From positions 7,495,903 to 7,559,902 of the forward strand of contig NZ_LN831776.1 of assembly GCF_000981585.1 (NCBI RefSeq): a stretch of DNA of 64,000 bases, written 5' to 3'. Shown piece after piece: positions 1 to 7,293 of the stretch. The DNA is from Paenibacillus riograndensis SBR5. GTDB lineage: Bacteria > Bacillota > Bacilli > Paenibacillales > Paenibacillaceae. The notes under the pieces are model-generated. The model saw only the letters and a program-made list of their open reading frames with translations. It was not told the origin of the DNA and ran no database searches. Both the position numbers and the translations under genes were made by a program. Within the stretch, counting starts at the first letter, position 1. Each line of letters opens with the position of its first letter.

Positions 1-393
1 CTCTTCCTCCAGGGCGGACAGCACCAGAGTATCCTGAAGGTCCTCGAGCATGCCCGTTTGCTCAAGCACATGAATCAAACGGGAGTACGAGGCTTCGCTC
101 GGGATGCGGTTGGAACCGGTGAACCGGCACTGCACCCGAAATTCCTCGCTGAATCGAAGTCGCCGGACCAACGCGGATACAAACTCGATGCCCTCCATTT
201 TTGCGATGAGCAGCGAGTAGATCATCGCGGGTACGTTTAGTTCTTCCGGCCGCCCACGGTTGTTCTTTTTTCCAAGCGCGTGCAAGACCGGAGCGAGATT
301 TAAGTGTTCAAAGATCTGACTGTATTTATCTTCCGGTCGCATCAGCAACAAATCCTCAAAGGAAAACAGCTCTTCTTGCCGAATAGAATACAT
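1..393 (-). CDS. IS transposase, N-terminal part (runs off window)
   Basis: This reading frame is open from an ATG at 391-393 to the left edge. It has an AAGAGGT ribosome binding site just upstream. The 131 visible residues start MYSIRQEELFSFEDLLLM and continue with a charged helical region containing NRGRPEELNVPAMIYSLL and SEASYSRLI. I recognise this as the DUF772-type N-terminal domain of IS5/IS1182-like DDE transposases. The catalytic DDE part lies outside the window, so intactness cannot be judged. The family call is an inference from the N-terminus alone. The gene points outward, so the segment to its right (394 to about 530) should hold the terminal end of the element. Confidence 0.75.
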   Translation of the reverse strand, partial: MYSIRQEELFSFEDLLLMRPEDKYSQIFEHLNLAPVLHALGKKNNRGRPEELNVPAMIYSLLIAKMEGIEFVSALVRRLRFSEEFRVQCRFTGSNRIPSEASYSRLIHVLEQTGMLEDLQDTLVLSALEEE

Positions 394-854
394 GGGGATT
401 ACCTCTTTTCATTCTCGGATGTTGGTTTGGTCACCTATATCTTCGAGATTTGGGGAGGTACTCCCTTTTCTATGCTCAAAAAAACCAATCCTAGCAAGGG
501 TTTTGAATTATGAAATTGTCTCCAAAATACATTAGAATTGCCAAAACTGGCGTTTGGAGCCGTAATCTGCTGTACAAAATACAACAGATGCGCTGAACTT
601 GATCAACGAATACGCCAATTAACACAACTAGCATCCCCGCAAACTGAGGCCAACTGGCTGGCCTTTAGTTTTTTCGCCCTTTTGTCCCCTCGAAACTTCA
701 CTCTTCCACCTCTTCGCCACTTGACCACTCCCCCTCACCCCTCGCCTCCCGCCACATCACCTCTTATGTGCGGATATCCTGTGACCGGAAGCATACTTCT
801 TCCCTCCACAACCATACTAATGACATTCTGGGTTTCAATGGAGGGATAAGTAAG
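394..854. other. Intergenic: IS end, palindrome, pyrimidine-rich stretch
   Basis: There is no convincing gene here. The first 130 bases are the leader and presumably the terminal end of the IS, but its other end is outside the window, so the inverted repeat cannot be verified. A degenerate TGCTGTA palindrome lies at 565-589. Positions 665-760 on the + strand are strikingly pyrimidine-rich. The last bases hold the ribosome binding site of the DsrE-like gene. Confidence 0.6.
565..589. repeat. TGCTGTA-type imperfect palindrome
   Basis: The arms ATCTGCTGTA and TACAACAGAT pair over 9 of 10 bases around a 5-nt loop. The same design recurs at 32210-32347 and 40043-40231. This single copy lies just outside the IS end. 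The preceding bases (AAAACTGGCGTTTGGAG) resemble the spacer at 40127-40144 (AAAAGTCCCTTTTGGAG), which suggests a shared repeat family rather than chance. Confidence 0.6.
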
Positions 855-1331
855 ATGGGTAAACGAATGAATCTGCTGATGTTCAGCGGGGAGTATGACA
901 AGGCGATGGCTGCGCTGATTCTGGCCAATACCGCCCGGGATATCGACGTGGAGGTCACGATGTTCTTCTCGTTCTGGGGTTTATTCCTTGTCCGTGATCC
1001 GGACAAAATGACATTGGAGGACAAAACGATCTATGAAAAGCTGATGGACGTCATTACACCGAAGGGACCGGAGCAGCTGCCGCTCTCGCGGATGAATTTC
1101 AGCGGCCTCGGGAAGCTGATGCTGGAGGAGATGATCGAAGATCAAGGAGCGCCGAAGCTGATTCATTTTTTGAAGGGGGCCCGCAAAAAGAACATCAAGT
1201 TCTACGCCTGCAAGCTCTCCGTCGACATCATGGGCTTCAAGCCGGAGGAACTCCTGCCCGAGGTCGAGATTATTGATGCCGCCGCCTATCTGAAGGACGC
1301 ACTGGAAAGCGATATGCAGCTGTTCATCTAG
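855..1331 (+). CDS. DsrE/DsrF/DrsH-like family protein
   Basis: This is a 158-residue protein starting MGKRMNLLMFSGEYDKAMAA. I chose the ATG at 855 because GGAGGG sits 9 bases upstream. An in-frame upstream ATG (768) would add residues lacking homologous character. The alternation of beta strands and helices, with MNLLMFSGEYDKA, VTMFFSFWGLFLV and IKFYACKLSVDIMGF, matches the DsrE-like fold of the DrsE_2/peroxiredoxin-like group. Members of this fold take part in sulfur relay or bind small thiols. A cysteine is retained in FYACKLS. A class V aminotransferase-fold gene follows about 190 bases downstream. A sulfur-transfer link is plausible but inferred. Confidence 0.75.
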   Translation: MGKRMNLLMFSGEYDKAMAALILANTARDIDVEVTMFFSFWGLFLVRDPDKMTLEDKTIYEKLMDVITPKGPEQLPLSRMNFSGLGKLMLEEMIEDQGAPKLIHFLKGARKKNIKFYACKLSVDIMGFKPEELLPEVEIIDAAAYLKDALESDMQLFI

Positions 1332-1399
1332 CCCGTGCGAATAACCGCTTCTGGGCTTTAACCTATTCCCTCCGGCGGGCATATACTGGGCCATAAGGA

Positions 1400-1500
1400 G
1401 AAACAGCTTCGCCGTCCATCAAAGGACGGTATCTGTTTCGGCAAAAATATAAGGATGATTGATGACTTGAACCCATTTATCCATATATTTTAAAGTAACT
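1400..1500 (+). repeat. Dispersed hairpin element, copy 1
   Basis: A strong hairpin at 1400-1439 has outer arms GAAACAG and CTGTTTC and inner arms CCGTCC and GGACGG around a 6-nt loop. It is followed by an AT-rich tail (AAAAATATAAGGATGATT). The same hairpin plan and a recognisably similar tail occur at 33117-33217, which points to a dispersed element about 100 nt long. It could act here as terminator for the DsrE-like gene or as leader for the next gene, but no U-run follows the stem. Confidence 0.55.
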
Positions 1501-1520
1501 ACTGGCTGGAGGGATTACCC

Positions 1521-3032
1521 GTGCTGAGTATCAACCGCGCTTCTACGGCAGAGGAGCCCGTTTCACTGCTGGAGCATTTCGCAGCTTTTCGCGAGCATAC
1601 TATTGGGGGGCGGCATGTGATCTCCACTCCCTATGGCCGTCAGCCGCTGCTGTATGCCGACTGGACAGCCAGCGGGAGGCTGTATGAACCCCTTGAACGC
1701 AAAATCCAGGAGAGCTTCGGGCCTTATGTCAGCAATCCGCATACAGAATCGAACACAACCGGTCTGACCATGACCCTCGCCTATAACGAAGCGCGGAAGA
1801 TTATCAGGGACCATGTGAACGCCGGGCCGGATGATGCCCTGCTCTTCTGCGGAAACGGCACTACCGGCGCAATCAACAAGCTGCAGCGGCTGATGGGCCT
1901 GAAGCTTCCCGAATGGCTGCAGGAGGATTATCTATGCGTCCCGGAGGAACGTCCGGTTATTTTTGTCAGCCACATGGAGCATCACTCCAATCTGCTGCCC
2001 TGGCAGGAAGGCATCGGCGATGTAGTCACCGTCCCTGCCGGAGCGGACGGAACTGCTGACCTTAAGGAGCTGGAGCGCCTGCTGATGCTCTACCGGAACC
2101 GCCGTTTCAAAATCGGTTCCTTCACGGCCTGCTCCAATGTTACAGGCATCCATACCCCCTATCACAGGCTCGCTGCCGCCATGCACCGCCACGGCGGGGT
2201 TTGCTTTGTGGATTTTGCCGCCTGCGCCCCGTATGTATCCATCAACATGCATCCGGCAGATCCGCTGGAGAAGCTGGATGCTATCTTTTTCTCACCGCAT
2301 AAATTCCTCGGCGGCCCCGGCACAGGGGGAGTGCTGATCTTCGATTCCGGCCTCAGCAGAGGCCAATTGCCGGATGAGCCGGGCGGTGGAACTGTGGTCT
2401 GGGTCGATGCCTGGGGCGGACGCCGGTATATTCATTCAGTCGAAGTACGCGAGGACAGCGGGACTCCCGGATTTCTGCAGGCCTTCCGCACAGCGCTGTG
2501 CCTCAAGCTGAAGGAGGCGATGAACGGGGACGGCGGATTCATGCTTGCCAGAGATCAGCAGCTGTGCGGCAGGCTGCTCACCGGGCTTCACTCCATTCCA
2601 GGCTGCACGATACTTGCTGGTGAACACACCAGGCGTCATGGCATTGTATCTTTCAACCTTGAAGATATTCATTATAATCTCGTGGTCAGGCTGCTCAATG
2701 ACCGGTTTGGCATTCAGGCGCGCGGCGGCTGCTCCTGCGCAGGACCTTACGGCCATCATCTGCTGGGACTGGACCGGGAGCTCTCCCGGGAATTTATCCA
2801 GGCCATTCATGCCGGTGACCAGTCCCTCAAGCCCGGGTGGGTCCGCCTTTCGCTGCACCCCATCATGACCGACGATGAGGTCGAGTTCATGATCCACGCC
2901 GTCCACAGCATCGTCCGCCACATCAGTGTGTGGAGACAGGATTACCGTTATAACCGCAGTACGAACAGCTGGGTGCACCCGGCCGATGCAGCCGGAAATA
3001 AGGCTGCTGTCAGCGGATTATTTACGTTGTAG
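1521..3032 (+). CDS. Aminotransferase class V-fold PLP-dependent enzyme
   Basis: This 503-residue protein starts at a GTG with GGAGGG upstream. The class V (NifS/SufS-like) fold is visible: LLYADWTASGRLYEPLE near the N-terminus, FCGNGTTGAINKL, SHMEHHSNLLPW for cofactor stacking, CFVDFAACAPY for the PLP-binding Asp, FFSPHKFLGGPGTGG with the Schiff-base lysine near residue 258, and QARGGCSCAGPYGH near the C-terminus. It is about 100 residues longer than typical SufS. The cysteines of RGGCSCAGPYGHH are common in this uncharacterised Bacillales branch, so desulfurase or lyase activity is unproven. The last 15 bases overlap the convergent TVP38-type gene. Confidence 0.85.
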   Translation: MLSINRASTAEEPVSLLEHFAAFREHTIGGRHVISTPYGRQPLLYADWTASGRLYEPLERKIQESFGPYVSNPHTESNTTGLTMTLAYNEARKIIRDHVNAGPDDALLFCGNGTTGAINKLQRLMGLKLPEWLQEDYLCVPEERPVIFVSHMEHHSNLLPWQEGIGDVVTVPAGADGTADLKELERLLMLYRNRRFKIGSFTACSNVTGIHTPYHRLAAAMHRHGGVCFVDFAACAPYVSINMHPADPLEKLDAIFFSPHKFLGGPGTGGVLIFDSGLSRGQLPDEPGGGTVVWVDAWGGRRYIHSVEVREDSGTPGFLQAFRTALCLKLKEAMNGDGGFMLARDQQLCGRLLTGLHSIPGCTILAGEHTRRHGIVSFNLEDIHYNLVVRLLNDRFGIQARGGCSCAGPYGHHLLGLDRELSREFIQAIHAGDQSLKPGWVRLSLHPIMTDDEVEFMIHAVHSIVRHISVWRQDYRYNRSTNSWVHPADAAGNKAAVSGLFTL

Positions 3033-3662
3033 CGATTCGCCTGCCGGAGGCTGCTTCTCCCGCGCCTGCGCGGCCCGGGTGAACCGGGCCTCAATGGCCT
3101 TAACCCCCCAGAGTGAACCCCCGATAAAGAGCAGCACATAGATGATTTCTCCAGGATGGCGGGTGAACCGGTTCATATCATTACCAATATAGGAAACCGC
3201 AAACACCATGATCGCTTTGCCCGCACACAGTGCAAGCAGATACGAGCGCAGCCGCATTTGCGCAAGCCCGGCAGCCATATTGATTACAACAAAGGGTCCA
3301 ACCGGGAACAGGCTAAGCAGAAAAACATAACTAAAGCCGCTATTGCGGACCCACTGCATACCTCTCGCCACTTTGGGGCGCAGCGCCCACTTGCGCAAGT
3401 AAGGGTGCGAGGCGATTTGGCGGATAATCAGGAACGTGGTCACACACCCCGCAACCAGCCCGAGCCAGGAATACAAAAAACCAAGCCACAGCCCGTACAC
3501 CGCCCCGTTAAGCCCTACTATCGCAATCGTCGGCAGCGGCGGCACGAAGGATTTCATGAAAGTCAGCCCGATTCCGGGCAAAGGACCCAGTGAGCGGTAT
3601 TGCTCCAGCAGCTGTAGAAGACGCTCCTCCGTCAGCCATGACATACTATCTAAAAAAAACAT
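3018..3662 (-). CDS. TVP38/TMEM64 (VTT-domain) membrane protein
   Basis: A 214-residue integral membrane protein. I prefer the ATG at 3660-3662 (MFFLDSMSWLTEE) because GAGGAGAG lies 10 bases upstream. The in-frame ATG at 3686 has no ribosome binding site. The VTT domain shows FVPPLPTIAIVGLNGAVYG, a long hydrophobic segment with GLVAGCVTTFLIIR, and FPVGPFVVINMAAGL. At least four membrane segments are apparent. Family members sit in the cytoplasmic membrane, and DedA-superfamily relatives move lipid carriers, but the substrate here is unknown. Its 3' end overlaps the preceding + strand gene by 15 bp. Confidence 0.85.
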   Translation of the reverse strand: MFFLDSMSWLTEERLLQLLEQYRSLGPLPGIGLTFMKSFVPPLPTIAIVGLNGAVYGLWLGFLYSWLGLVAGCVTTFLIIRQIASHPYLRKWALRPKVARGMQWVRNSGFSYVFLLSLFPVGPFVVINMAAGLAQMRLRSYLLALCAGKAIMVFAVSYIGNDMNRFTRHPGEIIYVLLFIGGSLWGVKAIEARFTRAAQAREKQPPAGESLQRK

Positions 3663-3752
3663 AGGAAATCCGCTCTCCTCATCCATAAGTTAAAATTGCA
3701 GGCACTGAGCCTCAATTATACAATACTTTTCGGACGTAAGAGCCTCTTTGTG

Positions 3753-3802
3753 TTGGCAATCTCCTTATTATCCTTTACTATCATTGTAAACTAACAATGA
3801 TA
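3753..3802 (+). promoter_or_regulatory. Sigma-A promoter overlapped by inverted repeat
   Basis: TTGGCA (3753-3758) and TACTAT (3776-3781) are separated by exactly 17 bp. An inverted repeat with 9-bp arms, TATCATTGT and ACAATGATA (3779-3802), overlaps the -10 and the expected start point and ends just before the ribosome binding site of the acetyltransferase. It could be an operator or a 5' stem-loop; no regulator is assigned. Confidence 0.6.
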
Positions 3803-3812
3803 GGAGGATTCC

Positions 3813-4322
3813 ATGCTGCTGCAGACAGAGATTGTCGATTTGCGTAAAACAACTATAAAAGATCTGGAATTTGTCATGCATGCGGAGGGAAGCGAGCCAA
3901 ACCGCCGGTTCATCGGACAATGGAGCATAGAGCAGCATACGGCCGCCCTGGAAGACAGTGACATTCTGCATCTGATCATCCGGGAGAAAACGGGGGAACC
4001 TGCGGGATACGTGATTTTAACGGGGCTCCTCGACCCTAACCTCAGCATATGTATCAAGCGGATTGTCGTTCAGTCCAAGGGCCGGGGTTATGGGAAAAGC
4101 ACGCTCGCACTCCTGATGCACTGGGTCTTTACCCAAACGCCGGCCCACCGGTTGTGGCTTGACGTGAAGGATTATAACACCAGAGCGCACCATGTCTATG
4201 TACGTGCAGGCTTTACTGCAGAAGGAACGCTTCGTGACTGCATTAGAACGGACGATTCCTTTGAATCTCTGATGATTATGTCCATTCTGCGGCAGGAGTA
4301 TATAAAGCGGAGGCGGCTGTAG
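3813..4322 (+). CDS. GNAT family N-acetyltransferase
   Basis: A 169-residue protein with AGGAGG five bases before the ATG. The GNAT core is visible: a beta strand CIKRIVVQSKGRGYGKSTLA, in which GRGYGKS is the acetyl-CoA pyrophosphate loop, followed by LWLDVKDYNTRAHHVYVRAGF, the motif-B strand and helix with the typical Asn and Tyr. The acceptor substrate cannot be read from sequence. It has its own promoter and an inverted repeat at the start point, and appears monocistronic. Confidence 0.85.
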   Translation: MLLQTEIVDLRKTTIKDLEFVMHAEGSEPNRRFIGQWSIEQHTAALEDSDILHLIIREKTGEPAGYVILTGLLDPNLSICIKRIVVQSKGRGYGKSTLALLMHWVFTQTPAHRLWLDVKDYNTRAHHVYVRAGFTAEGTLRDCIRTDDSFESLMIMSILRQEYIKRRRL

Positions 4323-4460
4323 CTTTGTGCCTGTCGGCGGCTGCCGTTCAAACGATTCCCGGGCAAAACAACAGACTGCGCTTCAGGCCATATTCCACAC
4401 CTGATCAGGCAGTCTGTTTGTTAAGTATGGGATTGGTCGCTGACGCCCCGGTTCAACGCT

Positions 4461-5324
4461 TCAAAATGCCGGAACTACAGCTACGCCGTATTTGTCCTCA
4501 ATGAATGTTTTGACATCCGGACTGGTCAGCGCCTCGTCCAGCTTCTTGATCTCTTCCCGGTTCTCATCCCCGCTGCGCACAACGACCACATTGGCATAGG
4601 GGGAATTGGCATCCTCACGGAACAGCGCCGATTTCGGATCAATTCCCGATTCAAGCACTACATTCGTATTGATGACCGCCCCATCCAGATCAGGAAGCGC
4701 ACGCGGCAGTGTGGCGGCATCCGCCTCAACGAATTCGAACTTATGCGGGTTCTCGGCGATATCCTTGGGCGTTGCCTCATAGGTGGCCAGTCCATCCTTC
4801 AGCTTGAGCAGCCCCTGCTGCTGCAGCAGTATAAGCGCTCTGTATTCATTGGACGGATTGTTGGGAATCCCGATTTTGGCCCCGTCCGGGAGTTCTTCCT
4901 TGGATTTCAGCTTTTCGGAATAAAAGCCTATCGGCTCCACATGGACCTTGGCCGTTACGGCAAAATCATAGCCCTTCTCCCCTTGAATAGAGTCCAGATA
5001 AGGCACGTGCTGAAAATAGTTGGCATCAATCTGCTTCTCCTGCAAAGCCGGATTCAACTGGCCCTCATCATCCAGCGTGACAACCTCCAGGTTGATCCCT
5101 TCCTCTTTCAGCTTCGGTTTGATGAACTCCAGAATCTCCGCATGCGGCACTGGAGCAGCACCCACTTTAAGTGTGATTTCCTTGCCTGCATTCCCGCCAG
5201 CCGCAGAACCTTCAGCTGCGCCCTTCTCCCCATTATTCCCCTTGCCGGCACTGCAGCCTGCCAGCACCCCTGCCAGAACAACCGCCAATACCACCAATAT
5301 ACTCCCTTGTTTTTTCACCCTCAT
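4461..5324 (-). CDS. metQ: Methionine ABC transporter substrate-binding lipoprotein
   Basis: A 287-residue NlpA/MetQ-type lipoprotein. The signal peptide ends in the lipobox LAGC (Cys at about residue 24), predicting membrane anchoring. Family landmarks follow: VGAAPVPHAEILEFIKP, LNPALQEKQIDANYFQH, GIPNNPSNEYRALILLQ and AVINTNVVLESGIDP. It captures D/L-methionine or related compounds for the MetI-MetN importer. It is the last gene of metNIQ, 29 bases after metI. The ribosome binding site is GGGAGG. Methionine specificity is inferred from the family; related NlpA proteins can bind other amino acids. Confidence 0.9.
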   Translation of the reverse strand: MRVKKQGSILVVLAVVLAGVLAGCSAGKGNNGEKGAAEGSAAGGNAGKEITLKVGAAPVPHAEILEFIKPKLKEEGINLEVVTLDDEGQLNPALQEKQIDANYFQHVPYLDSIQGEKGYDFAVTAKVHVEPIGFYSEKLKSKEELPDGAKIGIPNNPSNEYRALILLQQQGLLKLKDGLATYEATPKDIAENPHKFEFVEADAATLPRALPDLDGAVINTNVVLESGIDPKSALFREDANSPYANVVVVRSGDENREEIKKLDEALTSPDVKTFIEDKYGVAVVPAF

Positions 5325-5353
5325 CCCTGCCTCCCTGACAATAAATTTATCAA

Positions 5354-6022
5354 TTATTCGCTTTTAAAGCGCTTCCTGTCGATTGACCCGGCAATATAAT
5401 CCCCGCTCCATTGCAGAATCTGCACAATCAAAATGATCAGCAGTACAGTGCCCAGAAGAATATCGGTGCGGAACCGCTGATAGCCGAAACGGATCGCCAG
5501 GCTGCCGAGTCCTCCGGCTCCGATCGCTCCGGCTACTGCAGTGAATTCAGTAATGGAGATCACCGCGATCGTCACTCCGCGCACCAGCGCAGGCAGCGCT
5601 TCCGGAATAATGACTTGAGCGATAATAGTGAGCGGATGTGCGCCGACAGACTTGGCTGCCTCGATCTTCCCCGGCTCCACTTCCCGCAGCGAGCTTTCAA
5701 TGATTCTGCCCAGAAACGGGGCCGCTCCGATGGAGAGGGATACAATTGCTGCCGTCGGCCCAAGCGAGGTACCTACAATCAGCCGCGCAAGCGGCAGCAG
5801 CAGCACAATCAGAATGATAAACGGAATGGAGCGCACCCCGTTGATAGCTGTGCTAATCAACCGGTTCACCCGGGGAGCCGGGAGCACACCTCCTCTCTCG
5901 GTCACCACCAAAGTAACGCCCAGCAGCGCCCCCAGAATAAGCGCAAATACGGAAGACCACGCTACCATATACAGCGTCTGCTTCAGTCCGCCCCAGAGCA
6001 GTTCCACCATATCCTCCTTCAT
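5354..6022 (-). CDS. metI: Methionine ABC transporter permease
   Basis: A 222-residue permease with about five membrane segments. It contains the BPD-transporter coupling motif [27 protein letters not shown] near residues 125-150, typical of MetI, plus [20 protein letters not shown] near the C-terminus. The ATG overlaps the stop of metN in an ATGA arrangement, so translational coupling is likely. A second in-frame ATG four codons later lies too close to GGAGGAT to be favoured. It forms the channel with MetN in the cytoplasmic membrane. Confidence 0.92.
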   Translation of the reverse strand: MKEDMVELLWGGLKQTLYMVAWSSVFALILGALLGVTLVVTERGGVLPAPRVNRLISTAINGVRSIPFIILIVLLLPLARLIVGTSLGPTAAIVSLSIGAAPFLGRIIESSLREVEPGKIEAAKSVGAHPLTIIAQVIIPEALPALVRGVTIAVISITEFTAVAGAIGAGGLGSLAIRFGYQRFRTDILLGTVLLIILIVQILQWSGDYIAGSIDRKRFKSE

Positions 6023-6801
6023 CGTGTAATGACCGCCTTTTCCGCTTTGTTTCCATCCTTGTAGTAGTTAAAAATATTCACAAACTGCTTGGCCGTCTCG
6101 CTCTCCGGACGGTAGAAGAGCTGCTCTACCGGGCCGTTCTCCACAATCCGCCCGCCTTCGATGACAGCCGCGTTGCGGCAAATATGCCGCAGCACATCCA
6201 TTTCATGCGTGATCAGCACGATCGTCAGATTCAGCTTCCGGTTAATGTCCTCCAGCAGCTCCAGAATCGAGTAGGTGGTCTGGGGGTCAAGGGCTGATGT
6301 GGCTTCATCGGAGAGCAGCACATCCGGCTCTGCGGCAAGCGCCCGGGCAATTCCCACCCGCTGCTTCTGGCCGCCGCTGAGCTGCGACGGGTAGACATTC
6401 GCTTTGCCGCTCAAGCCCACCAGTTCCAGAATCTCGACAACACGCTCCTTCTCATACTGTTTAGAGCAGCCTGCAACTCTCAGCGGAAACGCTACATTAC
6501 CGTATACCGTCTTGGCATCCAGCAGATTGAACTGCTGAAAAATCATCCCGATCCGGCGGCGCGCAAGCCGCAGCTCCCTGCCGCCCAGCTCTGTGATCGG
6601 CACGCCGCCTATCTCAATACTGCCGGAGTCCGGCTGCTCCAGACGGTTAAGGCAGCGGATAAGTGTTGATTTGCCGGCCCCACTTGCGCCAATGATGCCA
6701 AAAATCTCCCCTTTAGCAATCTGCAGATTAATATCCTCCAGAGCGGAAACCCTGCCTAAGCGGGTAGCGTAGCTTTTGTGCAAATGCTTAACAGCAATCA
6801 T
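6019..6801 (-). CDS. metN: Methionine ABC transporter ATP-binding protein, short form without NIL domain
   Basis: A 260-residue ATPase with Walker [11 protein letters not shown]-loop IFQQFNLL, signature [16 protein letters not shown], Walker [14 protein letters not shown] and switch His in LITHEMDVL. The phrase [13 protein letters not shown] is characteristic of MetN. Usual MetN proteins have about 340 residues, including a C-terminal NIL/ACT-like domain that binds methionine and inhibits transport. Here the protein stops about 30 residues after the ATPase core, so that domain is absent. It is the first gene of metNIQ, behind a clear promoter and an attenuator-like leader. Confidence 0.9.
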   Translation of the reverse strand: MIAVKHLHKSYATRLGRVSALEDINLQIAKGEIFGIIGASGAGKSTLIRCLNRLEQPDSGSIEIGGVPITELGGRELRLARRRIGMIFQQFNLLDAKTVYGNVAFPLRVAGCSKQYEKERVVEILELVGLSGKANVYPSQLSGGQKQRVGIARALAAEPDVLLSDEATSALDPQTTYSILELLEDINRKLNLTIVLITHEMDVLRHICRNAAVIEGGRIVENGPVEQLFYRPESETAKQFVNIFNYYKDGNKAEKAVITR

Positions 6802-6846
6802 AGGAATCCCCTTCTTTCATTTCAGCTAAAACCTGTAATTTTTATA

Positions 6847-6896
6847 TAAAAAAAGATCAAGCCTGTACCGCACAAAAGACGGTTTGGACTTGATCT
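6847..6896 (-). terminator. Intrinsic terminator in metN leader (attenuator candidate)
   Basis: On the - strand the arms AGATCAAGTC and GGCTTGATCT form a 10-bp stem with a short inner ACCG/CGGT stem, followed by TTTTTTTATAT. It lies between the promoter at 6947-6975 and the metN start at 6801, so it would stop transcription before the operon unless prevented. An upstream GTTTGG (6913-6918) can pair with CCAAAC inside the hairpin (6882-6887), a possible competing fold. Confidence 0.7.
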
Positions 6897-6946
6897 CCAG
6901 CGTTCTGGTCGACCAAACATTAAATTCCGATTAAATGCATGGGATT

Positions 6947-6975
6947 AATATAGACCAGCTTTGAATAGCTGTCAA
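6947..6975 (-). promoter_or_regulatory. Sigma-A promoter of metNIQ
   Basis: On the - strand TTGACA (6970-6975) and TATATT (6947-6952) are separated by exactly 17 bp. The predicted transcript has a leader of about 140 nt that includes the terminator hairpin. Confidence 0.75.
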
Positions 6976-7002
6976 TCCTATTCCTCACAGCAAATGCCAT
7001 GG

Positions 7003-7032
7003 AAAAAAGCCGTAATCCTAGGATCACAGCCC
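7003..7032 (-). terminator. Rho-independent terminator of the preT-preA-hydA operon
   Basis: On the - strand GCTGTGATCC pairs with GGATTACGGC (two wobbles) and is followed by TTTTTT. It lies about 20 bases after the stop of the small ORF that ends the pyrimidine operon and before the metN promoter, so the two operons look transcriptionally separate. Confidence 0.7.
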
Positions 7033-7050
7033 CTTAAAGCTTATGACAGC

Positions 7051-7293
7051 TTATATATGTGTTTCTATTGGAGCGGCTGGCCTCACTCCGGCGGCAAAAA
7101 CCAACGTAGTCACATACTTGCGGCTATCTGCAGTCAGCAGCAGCAGCTCTGCAGGACTCACACCCGGTTTGCTGTTGGCGAATTTCACTCTCGCTCCATT
7201 CAGGTCCTCATGGATACCCGTGACGACGTAGCCCTGCCGCAGCAAAGCGTCAATTTCTTTCCGTTCCTTGTCGAACTCGGCATATGCAGACAT
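7051..7293 (-). CDS. Small hypothetical protein (80 aa) at end of pyrimidine operon
   Basis: The ATG follows directly on the TGA of the hydantoinase gene (TGAATG). A GGAGGGG ribosome binding site lies inside the end of hydA, so this is very probably a translated, coupled gene. The protein is soluble and mixed alpha/beta: an acidic-basic N-terminal helix (DKERKEIDALLRQGY) and a strand-rich centre (VTGIHEDLNGARVKF, AELLLLTADSRKYVTTLVFAAGV). I do not recognise the family. Position suggests an accessory role in pyrimidine or hydantoin catabolism. It is too small to be the missing ureidopropionase. Confidence 0.7.
   Translation of the reverse strand: MSAYAEFDKERKEIDALLRQGYVVTGIHEDLNGARVKFANSKPGVSPAELLLLTADSRKYVTTLVFAAGVRPAAPIETHI

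Noticed and set aside
6802..6960. SAM (S-box) or T-box riboswitch before metN
   Set aside because: None of the conserved core sequences of either class is present; only the terminator is supported.
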